Of a DNA stretch of 64,000 nucleotides, positions 51,915-59,838 are shown in pieces (positions within the stretch are counted from its first letter, which is position 1; the number at the start of each line of letters is the position of its first letter). Location of the stretch: the NCBI RefSeq assembly GCF_003323745.1, contig NZ_QOIL01000010.1:101924-165923 (forward strand), in the 5' to 3' direction. The position numbers were made by a program, and so were the translations under genes. The notes below the pieces were generated by a model. The model had not been told where the DNA came from. It saw only the letters and a program-made list of their open reading frames with translations, and did not search any database. Origin of the DNA: Sphaerisporangium album (lineage in GTDB: Bacteria; Actinomycetota; Actinomycetes; Streptosporangiales; Streptosporangiaceae).

Positions 51915-52772
51915 ATGACCATGAGACGTATGCTCACCACGTCGGCGGCAGGGCTGGCCGCGCTCACGGTCCTCGCCGAGGCGCCCGCGTCCCTCGCCGG
52001 GGCCGACGTGTACGCGCCCCCGCCGTCCTCCCGCCCGGAACCCTCGCCGGTCTCGGCGGTGCCGTCCGTACCGCCGGGGCCGGCGCGGACGCCGGAGCGC
52101 CCGGTGATCCGGTCGGTGAAGGTCCGCCCGAGGAGCCCGGTGGCCCGCCCCCGGGGAGTGGTGCGTCTGGTGGTCGAGGTGCTGGCGAAGGGGGCCTCCG
52201 GGAAGAACGGGGTGACCTTGCGCCTGGAGCCCGCGCGGCGCCGGGCGGCGGCCAGGCGACACGTCCCCGCCAGGCCCCCCGCCGCCCGGAGGGGCTCCGC
52301 CGCCGGGAAGCGCCCCGCGCGGTGGGAGATGTGGCGGTTCAACCCGCCGGTGGGGCTCACGCGCTGGTACCCCTCCGGCCGGTGGCGGGTCGTCGCGACC
52401 GCCAGGAACGCCAAGGGGGCGCGGTCGACGGCGTCCTCGTCGTTCCTGTTCAAGAAGGCGACCGTCCTCACGGGGGTGCGGGTCACCCGGGTGCGCGAGC
52501 GGGCGTGGCTGGCGCGCGTGTCGGGCACGCTGATGCGCGTCGACCCGGCCGGCAGGTTCGACTACTGGTCGTTCCCCGGGCAGCGGGTCACGCTGCAGTT
52601 CAGGAAACACGGCGGGAGGACGTGGCGGACCGTCGCCAAGGCGCGCACGAATGGCGAGGGACGGTTCTCCCGGCGGGTGAGACGGGCACACGGCGTATGG
52701 CGGGCGATTTACCCGGGAACGCCGCATTACGCCCGGAGTGCCACTTCTTCGAGACATATGGCAAGAAAGTAG
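51915..52772 (+). CDS. Secreted basic beta-rich protein, paralogue 1
   Basis: A 285-residue protein. Residues 1-30 form a signal peptide (MTMRRMLTTSAAGLAALTVL, ending near SLAGA). A Pro-rich linker follows, then two beta-sandwich-like parts; the C-terminal half (FRKHGGRTWRTVAKARTNGEGRFSRRV, RAIYPGTPHYARSAT) aligns by eye with the second half of the next gene. The mature protein is extremely basic (many Arg). Family unassigned; proteins of this layout are annotated in actinomycetes only as secreted or calcium-binding. The function is unknown. Confidence 0.75.
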   Translation: MTMRRMLTTSAAGLAALTVLAEAPASLAGADVYAPPPSSRPEPSPVSAVPSVPPGPARTPERPVIRSVKVRPRSPVARPRGVVRLVVEVLAKGASGKNGVTLRLEPARRRAAARRHVPARPPAARRGSAAGKRPARWEMWRFNPPVGLTRWYPSGRWRVVATARNAKGARSTASSSFLFKKATVLTGVRVTRVRERAWLARVSGTLMRVDPAGRFDYWSFPGQRVTLQFRKHGGRTWRTVAKARTNGEGRFSRRVRRAHGVWRAIYPGTPHYARSATSSRHMARK

Positions 52773-52846
52773 GACAAAGGCCGCGTGCGGTGATATGACC
52801 TGTGGAGTGCGGTGTCCATTCTGTAATCATTTTCTGGGGATTGTCT

Positions 52847-52874
52847 GGCAACTTTTCCTTCCCTCAAAGCGTCT
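52847..52874 (+). promoter_or_regulatory. ECF-sigma-like promoter upstream of secreted paralogue 2
   Basis: GGCAAC (52847-52852) and CGTCT (52870-52874) are 17 bases apart, resembling the AAC/CGTC arrangement recognised by extracytoplasmic-function sigma factors. The start codon lies about 60 bases downstream. This would suit a cell-envelope stress gene; it is a pattern match only. Confidence 0.35.
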
Positions 52875-52933
52875 ATGACGTAGGCACACCCCCACTGGGA
52901 TGCCTTTCTCTACGGGGAGAGGAAGTTCCAACA

Positions 52934-53767
52934 ATGATGAAACGCATCGCTACCGCATTGGTAGCGGCCGCCATGGGCGCCTCCGCGCTCTCGGCGGCGC
53001 CGGCGCTGGCCGAAACGGCGCCGGACGACGCGGTGAGCATCGAATCCATCAAGGTGACCCCCGACCCGGTGGTCATCCGTGGACACGATGACGTCGCGGT
53101 CACGGCCACGGTGCAGACCGTGGGAGCCGAGGACGTGAAGTTCGACTTCGAGCCGACGGGACGGGGCGGCCAGCCCGACTGCAACCCCTGCCCCGGCGCC
53201 GCGAAGTCGTCCTCCGGCGACTGGAAGACGTGGGAGAAGACGATCGTTCTCGACCGGCGCGATCCGGACGGGGACTGGGTCGTCTACGTCGAGGCGACCG
53301 GCAAGGACGGCAAGGCCGTCAAGGCCAAGGCCTACTTCTCCGTCAAGCACGTCGCGGCGAAGCCGCCGTACCGCGGCCCCCGCGCGACGCGGATCGAAGG
53401 GTTCGACGCGAGCCCCGAGCCCGTCAAGAAGGGCCGCAAGCTGACCCTCGACGGCAAGCTCTCGGCGGCCCGGTGCCACAACGACTGGTGGTGGGACGGC
53501 AACGTCTTCGTCGTGGGCGGCGACCGCTGCCGTGACGACTACCGCTGGAGCAGCTGGCGCTGGCTCGGCTGGCAGGAGATCAAGGTGTACTTCCACCCGG
53601 CCCACGGTGGCAAGTGGCAGTACGTCGACACGATCGAGACCAACCCGGACGGAACCTTCTACACGAAGATCCCGGCCTACTGGTCCGGCACGTGGAAGGT
53701 CGTCTTCGAGGGTTCGCGCGGCCTGTACGGGTCGTCGGCGAGCGACTACGTGAAGGTCGTCCGCTAG
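52934..53767 (+). CDS. Secreted beta-rich protein, paralogue 2
   Basis: A 277-residue exported protein with a clear signal peptide (residues 1-27, ending ALSAAPALA). It contains two beta-sandwich-like modules: IESIKVTPDPVVIRGHDDVAVTATV and RIEGFDASPEPVKKGRKLTLDGKL, the latter followed by a Trp-rich section with paired Cys, and it ends with YVDTIETNPDGTFYTKIPAYWSGTWKVVFEGS. Two Cys pairs could form disulfides. It is a paralogue of the previous gene. Likely cell-surface or extracellular; the role is unknown. Confidence 0.8.
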   Translation: MMKRIATALVAAAMGASALSAAPALAETAPDDAVSIESIKVTPDPVVIRGHDDVAVTATVQTVGAEDVKFDFEPTGRGGQPDCNPCPGAAKSSSGDWKTWEKTIVLDRRDPDGDWVVYVEATGKDGKAVKAKAYFSVKHVAAKPPYRGPRATRIEGFDASPEPVKKGRKLTLDGKLSAARCHNDWWWDGNVFVVGGDRCRDDYRWSSWRWLGWQEIKVYFHPAHGGKWQYVDTIETNPDGTFYTKIPAYWSGTWKVVFEGSRGLYGSSASDYVKVVR

Positions 53768-53778
53768 CCCACGGGTCC

Positions 53779-53834
53779 GGACGACCGGGACGCCTGGTCC
53801 CCGCCACGCGCGGGGGCCAGGCGTTCCGTCGTCC
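53779..53834 (+). terminator. Large imperfect hairpin after secreted paralogue 2
   Basis: GGACGAC (53779-53785) pairs with 53828-53834, and internal CGCCTGG and CCAGGCG extend it to a stem of more than 20 pairs with a few mismatches and a loop near 53803-53810. It sits between convergent genes and probably terminates both. Confidence 0.7.
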
Positions 53835-53860
53835 CGGGCGTTCGCGGCGCCCACCCCGGC

Positions 53861-54151
53861 CTAGGACTCTCGCGCGAGCTCCAGCGCGGTCAGGTCGAGG
53901 GCGCTCAGCGTGAAGATGTTCGCGATCTGGTCGACGGGCATCCCCGCGTCACCGAGCTGCGTCATGGTGACCGCCGCCCGCAGGAACACGCGGCCGATCA
54001 CCACTTCGTCCACGTCGGGCATGTCCCTGCGGAAGAAGTCCGCGAGCTGCTGCCCCACCTCGCGGTCGGCGTGCACGCGTGGGTGGTTCAGCTCGGGGCT
54101 GGCGAGGATGTCGGCCAGGTCCCTGCGCTCGTCGTCGGTGAGCTTGCTCAA
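53861..54151 (-). CDS. Small hypothetical protein
   Basis: A 96-residue acidic, helical protein (MSKLTDDERRDLADILASPELNHPRV ... QIANIFTLSALDLTALELARES). It has no signal peptide or membrane helix and I do not recognise a family. Codon bias is normal for the region, and the ATG is preceded by GGAGGCGACC. It might belong to a conserved actinobacterial family of small helical proteins. Confidence 0.65.
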   Translation of the reverse strand: MSKLTDDERRDLADILASPELNHPRVHADREVGQQLADFFRRDMPDVDEVVIGRVFLRAAVTMTQLGDAGMPVDQIANIFTLSALDLTALELARES

Positions 54152-54275
54152 AGGTGGTCGCCTCCCGCAGCGATGTTCGTCATGGGGAGACTATGCGCTG
54201 GCGACCTCCGGGTGAACGCCCCCCCGCCGTCGAAGATCGGCGGGCGGGCGTGGGGACCCGGCCGCGCGGACCACG

Positions 54276-54584
54276 TCAGGGGGAGACGGCTTCGACGAGC
54301 TTGCGGCGCTGCTGCACGCCCAGCCCTCCGACGCGCCGCTTCTCGTCCACGCCCGCGCGTTCCATGAGCGCGGCGGCCTTGGTCGGGCCGATGCCGGACA
54401 GCGCGCGTAGCGCCTGCGAAACCTTGATCTTCTTGGCGGTGTCGTCGTCGCGCTCGAACAACTCGGCGAGGGTGAGTTCTCCGTTCTTCAGGCGGGCGAG
54501 GAGCGCGGCGCGTGCCTGCCGGGCCTCGGTCGCCTTGACCAGGGCGGCCTGACGCTGCTCGGGGGTGAGGACGGGGAGGGCCAT
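54276..54584 (-). CDS. Actinobacterial IHF-like DNA-binding protein
   Basis: A 102-residue protein of the mIHF/sIHF family. The N-terminus MALPVLTPEQRQAALVKATEARQAR and the core helix-two-turn-helix ALRALSGIGPTKAAALMERAGVDEKRRVGGLG fit actinobacterial integration host factor, which bends DNA nonspecifically and shapes the nucleoid. It differs from the usual essential copy (for example LPGVGKVRAKQIM in streptomycetes) and may be an additional paralogue. A GGGGGT/ACCCCC inverted repeat lies upstream. Confidence 0.83.
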   Translation of the reverse strand: MALPVLTPEQRQAALVKATEARQARAALLARLKNGELTLAELFERDDDTAKKIKVSQALRALSGIGPTKAAALMERAGVDEKRRVGGLGVQQRRKLVEAVSP

Positions 54585-54641
54585 AGGGGGTCTCCTAGAT
54601 GGTTCGTGTCCTGGGCCGTCTGATCGGCCGTTGCTGTGGTC

Positions 54642-54658
54642 GGGGGTGTGTTACCCCC
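54642..54658. promoter_or_regulatory. GGGGGT / ACCCCC inverted repeat
   Basis: A perfect 6-bp inverted repeat with a five-base GTGTT spacer (54642-54647, 54653-54658) lies about 60-75 bases upstream of the IHF-like start on the minus strand and about 175 upstream of the carboxypeptidase start. It may be an operator between the divergent genes. Confidence 0.35.
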
Positions 54659-54831
54659 ACATCGGCTGTTAATCATGGGTTCTGCAGGTGATCGCCCGAT
54701 CCCGCCCGGTTCCCACCCGTGGCCTATGTCGTACAAGTCGTGAAATTTGGGCCTTCAAACTTCCGACCTCTGGCCTGACTCTCAGTGGAGGCGCGCGACA
54801 AACCCCCCGATGCGCGCCTGAGGAGGAACAG

Positions 54832-56106
54832 GTGAGACGACGTCTGTTCGTCGGGTTCGCGATCCTGGCGCTGCTGCTGACCAGCGGCATCACCGGGGTC
54901 GGAGCCTCGGCGGAGCCGCCGGCGAACTACCAGTACCTGGTGGAGGGACCCAGCACGTCCCAGCAGCGGACCGCCATCGCCCAGACCGGCGCCGCCATCG
55001 ACGAGGTGGCGGCGAGCTCGGTCGTGGTGACCGCCACGGCGGCCGAGATCGGCGCGATCAAGGAGCTGGGCTTCACGGTGAAACGGCTTCCCCGGCCGTT
55101 ATCCCCTGTGCTGCCCCGCCCGCAGGACTTCCCGTCGGCCGACTCCGGCTACCACAACTTCGCCGAGCTGACCGCTCTGGTGAACCAGGTGGTCGCCGCC
55201 TACCCGTCCATCGCCAGGAAGTCCAGCGTCGGCACGTCCTACGGCGGCCGCGACCTGATGGCGATCAAGATCAGCGACAACGTCGCCACCGACGAGAACG
55301 AGCCGGAGGTGCTGTTCACCCACCACCAGCACGCTCGCGAGCACCTGACCGTCGAGATGGCGATCTACCTGCTCAACCTGCTCACCCAGGGCTACGGCAC
55401 CGACAGCAGGATCACCAACCTCGTGAACACCCGCGAGATCTGGATCCTGCCCGACCTCAACCCCGACGGCGGCGAGTACGACATCGCCACCGGCTCCTAC
55501 CGCTCCTGGCGCAAGAACCGGCAGCCGAACTCCGGCTCGTCCTACGTCGGCACCGACCTGAACCGCAACTGGGCCTACCGGTGGGGCTGCTGCGGCGGCT
55601 CCTCCGGCAGCACCTCCAGCGAGACCTACCGCGGCCCCTCCGCCGAGTCGTCCCCCGAGGTCAGGGCGGTCGCCAACTTCGTGCGCAGCCGGGTCGTCGG
55701 CGGCGTCCAGCAGATCAAGGCGAACATCGACTGGCACACCTACTCCGAGCTGATCCTGTGGCCCTACGGCTACACCACGGCCGACACCGCGGCGGGCCTG
55801 ACGCAGGACGACCACGACGCGCTCGCCGCGCTCGGCCAGAACATGGCGAGCACCAACGGCTACACCCCCGAGCAGGCCAGCGACCTCTACATCACCGACG
55901 GCGACATCAACGACTGGCTGTGGGGCACGTACAAGATCTTCAGCTACACCTTCGAGATGTACCCGAGAAGTTCCTCGCCGGGCTTCTACCCGCCCGACGA
56001 GCAGATCGGCCCGCAGACCACGCGCAACAAGGAGGCGGTCCTGCGCTTCCTGGAGTACTCCGACTGCGTCTACCGCATCATCGGCAAGCAGGCCCAGTAC
56101 TGCTGA
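54832..56106 (+). CDS. Secreted M14 zinc carboxypeptidase
   Basis: A 424-residue exported metallopeptidase. Residues 1-27 are a signal peptide ([21 protein letters not shown]). A propeptide-like part runs to about residue 100. The M14 domain has zinc ligands His167-x-x-Glu170 in HQHAREH and His302 in DWHTYSE; substrate-binding NLNRNW-type block [12 protein letters not shown]; and catalytic Glu375 in YTFEMYP. It resembles carboxypeptidase T of actinomycetes, which removes C-terminal residues from peptides outside the cell. GTG 54832 has GAGGAGGA eight bases upstream. A strong T-tailed terminator follows. Confidence 0.93.
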   Translation: MRRRLFVGFAILALLLTSGITGVGASAEPPANYQYLVEGPSTSQQRTAIAQTGAAIDEVAASSVVVTATAAEIGAIKELGFTVKRLPRPLSPVLPRPQDFPSADSGYHNFAELTALVNQVVAAYPSIARKSSVGTSYGGRDLMAIKISDNVATDENEPEVLFTHHQHAREHLTVEMAIYLLNLLTQGYGTDSRITNLVNTREIWILPDLNPDGGEYDIATGSYRSWRKNRQPNSGSSYVGTDLNRNWAYRWGCCGGSSGSTSSETYRGPSAESSPEVRAVANFVRSRVVGGVQQIKANIDWHTYSELILWPYGYTTADTAAGLTQDDHDALAALGQNMASTNGYTPEQASDLYITDGDINDWLWGTYKIFSYTFEMYPRSSSPGFYPPDEQIGPQTTRNKEAVLRFLEYSDCVYRIIGKQAQYC

Positions 56107-56152
56107 ACCGGCCCGGCGCGGTGACACCCCCGCCGCGTCACAGGTGAGGCCC

Positions 56153-56203
56153 CCGCACGGCCGCGGCCCCGACCGGGGCGGCGCGGCCGTGCGGACGGCT
56201 TTT
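56153..56203 (+). terminator. Intrinsic terminator after the carboxypeptidase gene
   Basis: CCGCACGGCCGCG (56153-56165) pairs perfectly with 56182-56194 across a GC-rich loop that can itself pair, and a T-run (CTTTT) follows. A 13-bp stem with a T-tail makes this the strongest terminator in the window. Confidence 0.88.
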
Positions 56204-56399
56204 CCGGCCCGGTCCCCGCGGGGGCACCCGCCGCGCTACGAACCCCCGCCGTCTCAAGTAAGCTTTCGTGGCCTGTAGGCATGAGAGGACCGCTCCCAAG
56301 TGCGGAGGCGCGGCTCCGGCACATTCGGGGTGAGATCCCGGGCGGAGCGGAGCGCCGAGCGCGCACCCGGCGGACGGCGAGCATGCCGCCACAGTGGAA

Positions 56400-56420
56400 C
56401 ATGGTGGGTGACCCACCATG
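56400..56420. promoter_or_regulatory. 21-bp perfect palindrome upstream of deaD
   Basis: CATGGTGGGT and its exact reverse complement flank a single G, ending 29 bases before the deaD start. A one-base centre makes it a poor RNA hairpin but a good symmetrical protein-binding site. It also contains overlapping ATG triplets. A repressor operator or roadblock is likely; the regulator is not in the window. Confidence 0.6.
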
Positions 56421-56449
56421 CGCGTCCGCCCCTACCGAGGAGCCCGATC

Positions 56450-58141
56450 ATGACCCCCGACGCCACCGAGGACACCGAAGACACCACGACCTTCGCTGAC
56501 CTGGGGCTGCGGCCCGAGCTTCTGCGCGCGTTGCTGGATCTCGGGTACGAGGAGCCCACGCCCATCCAGCGCGAGGCGATCCCGCCGCTGCTGTCCGGCC
56601 ACGACCTGCTCGGCCAGGCCGCGACGGGCACCGGCAAGACGGCCGCCTTCGCCCTGCCGATCCTCCAGCACATGCCGGCGGGCGGCGGCGACGGCGCGGC
56701 GCCCATGGCGCTGGTGCTGGTCCCGACGCGCGAGCTGGCCGTCCAGGTGTCGGAGGCCGTCCACCGCTACGGGCGCGACCTCGGCACCCGCGTGCTGCCC
56801 ATCTACGGCGGCCAGCCGATCGGGCGGCAGCTCAGGGAGCTCCAGCGGGGCGTGGACGTCGTCGTGGCGACCCCCGGGCGCGCGCTGGACCACATCGGGC
56901 GCAAAACGCTCCGGCTCGACGCGCTGCGCATGGTCGTCCTGGACGAGGCCGACGAGATGCTCGACATGGGGTTCGCCGACGACATCGAGGCCATCCTCCA
57001 GGAGACCCCCGAGGAGCGCCAGACCGTCCTGTTCTCCGCCACGATGCCCCCGCGCATCGACTCGATCGCCCGCGCGCACCTGAAGGACCCGGTGCGCATC
57101 CAGATCGAGCGCGAGTCCACCGCCCCCGGCGAGGCCCCGCGCGTGCGCCAGAGCGCCTACGTGGTGCCGCGGGCGCACAAGCCCGCCGCGCTCGGGCGGG
57201 TGCTGGACGTCGAGGCGCCCGAGGCGACCATCGTGTTCTGCCGCACCCGCGAGGAGGTCGACCAGCTCACCGAGACCATGAACGGCCGCGGCTACCGCGC
57301 CGAGGCGCTGCACGGCGGCATGGGCCAGGAGCAGCGCGACCGCGTGATGGCGCGCCTGCGCGCCGGCACCGCCGACCTGCTGGTGGCCACCGACGTCGCG
57401 GCGCGCGGGCTGGACATCGAGCAGCTCAGCCACGTCGTCAACTACAACGTCCCCTCCGCGCCCGAGTCCTACGTCCACCGCATCGGCCGGGTCGGCCGGG
57501 CCGGTCGCGAGGGCGTCGCGATCACGCTGGCCGAGCCGCGCGAGCACCGCATGCTCAAGACCATCGAGCGGGTCACCAAGAGCCGCATCGTCGTCGAGAA
57601 GGTGCCGACGGTCGCCGACCTGCGCGCCCGGCGGCTGGAGCTGACCCGCTCGGCGCTGGAGGAGAGCATCCTGGAGGACGACCTGGAGCACTTCCGGGTC
57701 GTGGTCGACACCCTCGCCGACGAGTTCGACGTCATGGAGATCGCCATGGCGGCCGTGAAGCTGGCGCACGAGGCGAGCGGCGCCGCCGCCGACGAGGAGG
57801 AGATCCCCGAGGTCCCGCTGCGCTCCGAGCGCGAGGGCCGGGGCCGCCGCGAGCCCGCCGGGCGCGACGAGCGGCGCGGGCGCGGGCCCACCAGCGGGAT
57901 GACCCGCATCTTCGTCGGCGCGGGGCGCAGCGCGGGCGTCCGGCCCCAGGACCTGGTGGGCGCGATCGCCAACGAGACGCGGCTGAGCGGGCGCGACATC
58001 GGCGCGATCGAGATCGCCGACCGGTTCTCGCTCGTGGAGGTCCCCCAGCAGGCGGCCGACGACGTGATCGCCTCGCTGCGGCAGAGCACGATCAAGGGCA
58101 GGAAGGTGACCGTGCGCCGCGAGCGGTTCCCGGCCCGCTGA
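56450..58141 (+). CDS. deaD: DEAD-box RNA helicase DeaD/CsdA with DbpA-like RNA-binding domain
   Basis: A 563-residue helicase. Motifs in order: ATGTGKTAAF, PTRELAVQV, DEAD (VLDEADEM), SATM, and ATDVAARGLDIEQLSHVVNYN plus HRIGRVGRAGR. A charged linker of 60 residues leads to a C-terminal RRM-like DbpA domain (GMTRIFVGAGRSAGVRPQDLVGAIANETRL ... IKGRKVTVRRERF) that binds structured RNA. This architecture is that of DeaD/CsdA, which acts in ribosome assembly at low temperature. ATG 56450 is chosen because it has GAGGAG upstream and begins the conserved sequence; 56300 is a shadow extension. Confidence 0.93.
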   Translation: MTPDATEDTEDTTTFADLGLRPELLRALLDLGYEEPTPIQREAIPPLLSGHDLLGQAATGTGKTAAFALPILQHMPAGGGDGAAPMALVLVPTRELAVQVSEAVHRYGRDLGTRVLPIYGGQPIGRQLRELQRGVDVVVATPGRALDHIGRKTLRLDALRMVVLDEADEMLDMGFADDIEAILQETPEERQTVLFSATMPPRIDSIARAHLKDPVRIQIERESTAPGEAPRVRQSAYVVPRAHKPAALGRVLDVEAPEATIVFCRTREEVDQLTETMNGRGYRAEALHGGMGQEQRDRVMARLRAGTADLLVATDVAARGLDIEQLSHVVNYNVPSAPESYVHRIGRVGRAGREGVAITLAEPREHRMLKTIERVTKSRIVVEKVPTVADLRARRLELTRSALEESILEDDLEHFRVVVDTLADEFDVMEIAMAAVKLAHEASGAAADEEEIPEVPLRSEREGRGRREPAGRDERRGRGPTSGMTRIFVGAGRSAGVRPQDLVGAIANETRLSGRDIGAIEIADRFSLVEVPQQAADDVIASLRQSTIKGRKVTVRRERFPAR

Positions 58142-58154
58142 CCGTCCCGCCGGC

Positions 58155-58180
58155 CGTCCCGCGCCCTTCTCGACGGGACG
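58155..58180. terminator. Weak hairpin between convergent deaD and flavoprotein genes
   Basis: CGTCCCG (58155-58161) pairs with 58174-58180 around a 12-base loop. It is symmetrical for both strands and has no T-run, so termination is uncertain. Confidence 0.35.
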
Positions 58181-58221
58181 TGCCCGCTGGGAAGTGCCCG
58201 CTCGGACGTGCCGCCGGGTCG

Positions 58222-59235
58222 TCAGGCGAGGGCGTTGACGGTGGCGGCGAAGACGGCGGGCAGGCGGCGGGCCGCCGGGACGATCAGCCGGGCGGTGCCC
58301 GGGTGCCGCCGCGCCGCCAGCAGCGCCTCGGTGAGCAGCCGGTGGCGCAGCGACAGCCGCCGCCACGCGCGCTCGTACGCCTGCGGCCGCCCGGCGCGCA
58401 GGCACTCGACCAGGGCGCGCGCCGCCAGCAGGCCCAGGGACACCCCCTCGCCGGTCAGCGCGTCCACGTACCCGGCGGCGTCGCCGACCAGCAGCACCCG
58501 CCCCGCCACCCGGGCGCGCACCCGCTGCTTCAGCGGCCCCGCGCCGCGCACGGGCGTCGCCACCGGCCCCTCCAGACGGGCCACCAGCCCGGGGAACTCC
58601 GCGAGGTGCTCGTCGTAGCGGCGGCGCTCGGAGCCGAGCACGGCCACGCCCACCAGGTCGTCGGCCACCGGGGTGACGTACGCCTCGCCGCGCGGCGCCC
58701 AGTGCACCTCGACGAAGTCCGTCCAGGGGGCGATCCGGTAGTGCCGGCGCTGCCCGTACCGCCGGGGGGCGGGGCTCGGCAGCTCCAGGCCGAGCAGGGC
58801 GCGCAGCGGCGAGTGCAGGCCGTCGGCGGCCACCAGCCAGCGGGCCCGCGTCCCGAAGGCCTCCACATGGTCCTCGTGCTGGCGCAGGGCCTCCACACGC
58901 CCGTGGACGACCTTCACCCCCACCTCGGCCGCGCGCCCGGCCAGGGCGGCGTGCAGGGCCGTGCGGCGCACGCCGAGCCCGGGGCCGTGCCGGAACTCCG
59001 CGTGCACGCGATGACGCTCGTCGGCGTAGCGGATGCCGCGCAGCGGCCGGCCCGGCACCCGCACGCCGAGCGCGCTCAGGGCGGCGGCACCGGTGGGCAT
59101 GAGACCCTCGCCGCACGCCTTGTCCACCGGCGTCGCGCGGGGCTCGACCACCACCGCCTCCATGCCGGCCAGCGCGGCGTTGATGGCGGTCGCCAGCCCG
59201 GCGGGCCCGCCGCCGGCGATGAGCACGTCGATCAC
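58222..59235 (-). CDS. FAD-dependent oxidoreductase of the phenolic-lipid cassette (SrsC-like)
   Basis: A 337-residue flavoprotein. The N-terminal dinucleotide fold is complete (DVLIAGGGPAGLATAINAALAG), with GLMPTG as the FAD loop, and LVGDAAGYVDALTGEGVSLGLLAA as the second FAD motif of geranylgeranyl-reductase/PHBH-like enzymes. It overlaps the methyltransferase stop (GTGA). In srsABC-type clusters the third gene hydroxylates the alkylresorcinol ring to a hydroquinone; this is the most likely role here. Confidence 0.85.
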   Translation of the reverse strand: MIDVLIAGGGPAGLATAINAALAGMEAVVVEPRATPVDKACGEGLMPTGAAALSALGVRVPGRPLRGIRYADERHRVHAEFRHGPGLGVRRTALHAALAGRAAEVGVKVVHGRVEALRQHEDHVEAFGTRARWLVAADGLHSPLRALLGLELPSPAPRRYGQRRHYRIAPWTDFVEVHWAPRGEAYVTPVADDLVGVAVLGSERRRYDEHLAEFPGLVARLEGPVATPVRGAGPLKQRVRARVAGRVLLVGDAAGYVDALTGEGVSLGLLAARALVECLRAGRPQAYERAWRRLSLRHRLLTEALLAARRHPGTARLIVPAARRLPAVFAATVNALA

Positions 59236-59831
59236 GCGGCGGCCTCGCCGGTCGCCGGCGTCCTGGTCAGCGAGGCCAGGGCCGTCTCCTCGCAGCGGAT
59301 GCGCACGACCATCAGCGCGGCGTTCAGCACGGTGAACACGAGCGCGGTCACCCACGCCCCGTGGATCAGCGGCAGCGCGGCGCCCTCCACGGCCACCGCC
59401 ACGTAGTTGGGGTGGCGCAGCCAGCGCAGCCGGTACGGGCCGCGCGTCACCAGCGGCAGGCCGGGCACGACGATGACCTCGGTGTTCCACTGCCGTCCGA
59501 GCGCGGTGATGCACCACCAGCGCAGGGCCTGGGCGGCGACGGCCAGCGCGAGCATGGGCAGGCCCAGGGCCGGGACGAACGGGCGGTCCGCCAGCCAGGT
59601 CTCCAGCAGGCACCCGGCGAGCAGGCCGGTGTGCAGGGCCACCATCCAGGGGTAGTGGCCGCGCCCGAACACCCGGCCGCCCCTGGCCAGGCTCCAGCGG
59701 GCGTTCCCGCGGGCCACGACGAGCTCGGCGAGGCGCTCGGCGCCGACGAGCAGCACCAGCAGCACGTACCACGTTGACATGTGGCCGAATGATACGGGGA
59801 CGGGGATCGACGCGGCGGCCGAAGGCGGCAT
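59232..59831 (-). CDS. Isoprenylcysteine carboxyl methyltransferase-like O-methyltransferase (SrsB-like)
   Basis: A 199-residue membrane protein with four to five helices and the ICMT/PEMT C-terminal signature GPYRLRWLRHPNYVAVAVEGAALPL, followed by RIRCEETAL. This family binds SAM and methylates lipid-soluble substrates; SrsB of the Streptomyces phenolic-lipid cluster is of this type. ATG 59831 gives extra N-terminal residues of low quality; internal ATG 59780 (MSTWYVLLVLLVGAERL) is probably the real start. It is coupled to the flavoprotein gene and ends where that gene begins. Confidence 0.85.
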   Translation of the reverse strand: MPPSAAASIPVPVSFGHMSTWYVLLVLLVGAERLAELVVARGNARWSLARGGRVFGRGHYPWMVALHTGLLAGCLLETWLADRPFVPALGLPMLALAVAAQALRWWCITALGRQWNTEVIVVPGLPLVTRGPYRLRWLRHPNYVAVAVEGAALPLIHGAWVTALVFTVLNAALMVVRIRCEETALASLTRTPATGEAAA

Positions 59832-59838
59832 CGCGTCG

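Larger units (their letters stand above)
56107..56449. other. Intergenic region with terminator and structured deaD leader
   Basis: A 343-base region holding the carboxypeptidase terminator, a hairpin formed by GTGCGGAG (56300-56307) and 56314-56322 with one bulge, and a 21-bp perfect palindrome at 56400-56420. No gene is supported, although a 72-codon overlapping frame crosses into deaD. Long leaders are typical of cold-induced DEAD-box genes. Confidence 0.5.

Noticed and set aside
56281..56499. A 72-codon ORF overlapping the deaD start in another frame
   Set aside because: No ribosome site, Arg-rich shadow composition and no family; it includes the palindrome as coding sequence by chance.
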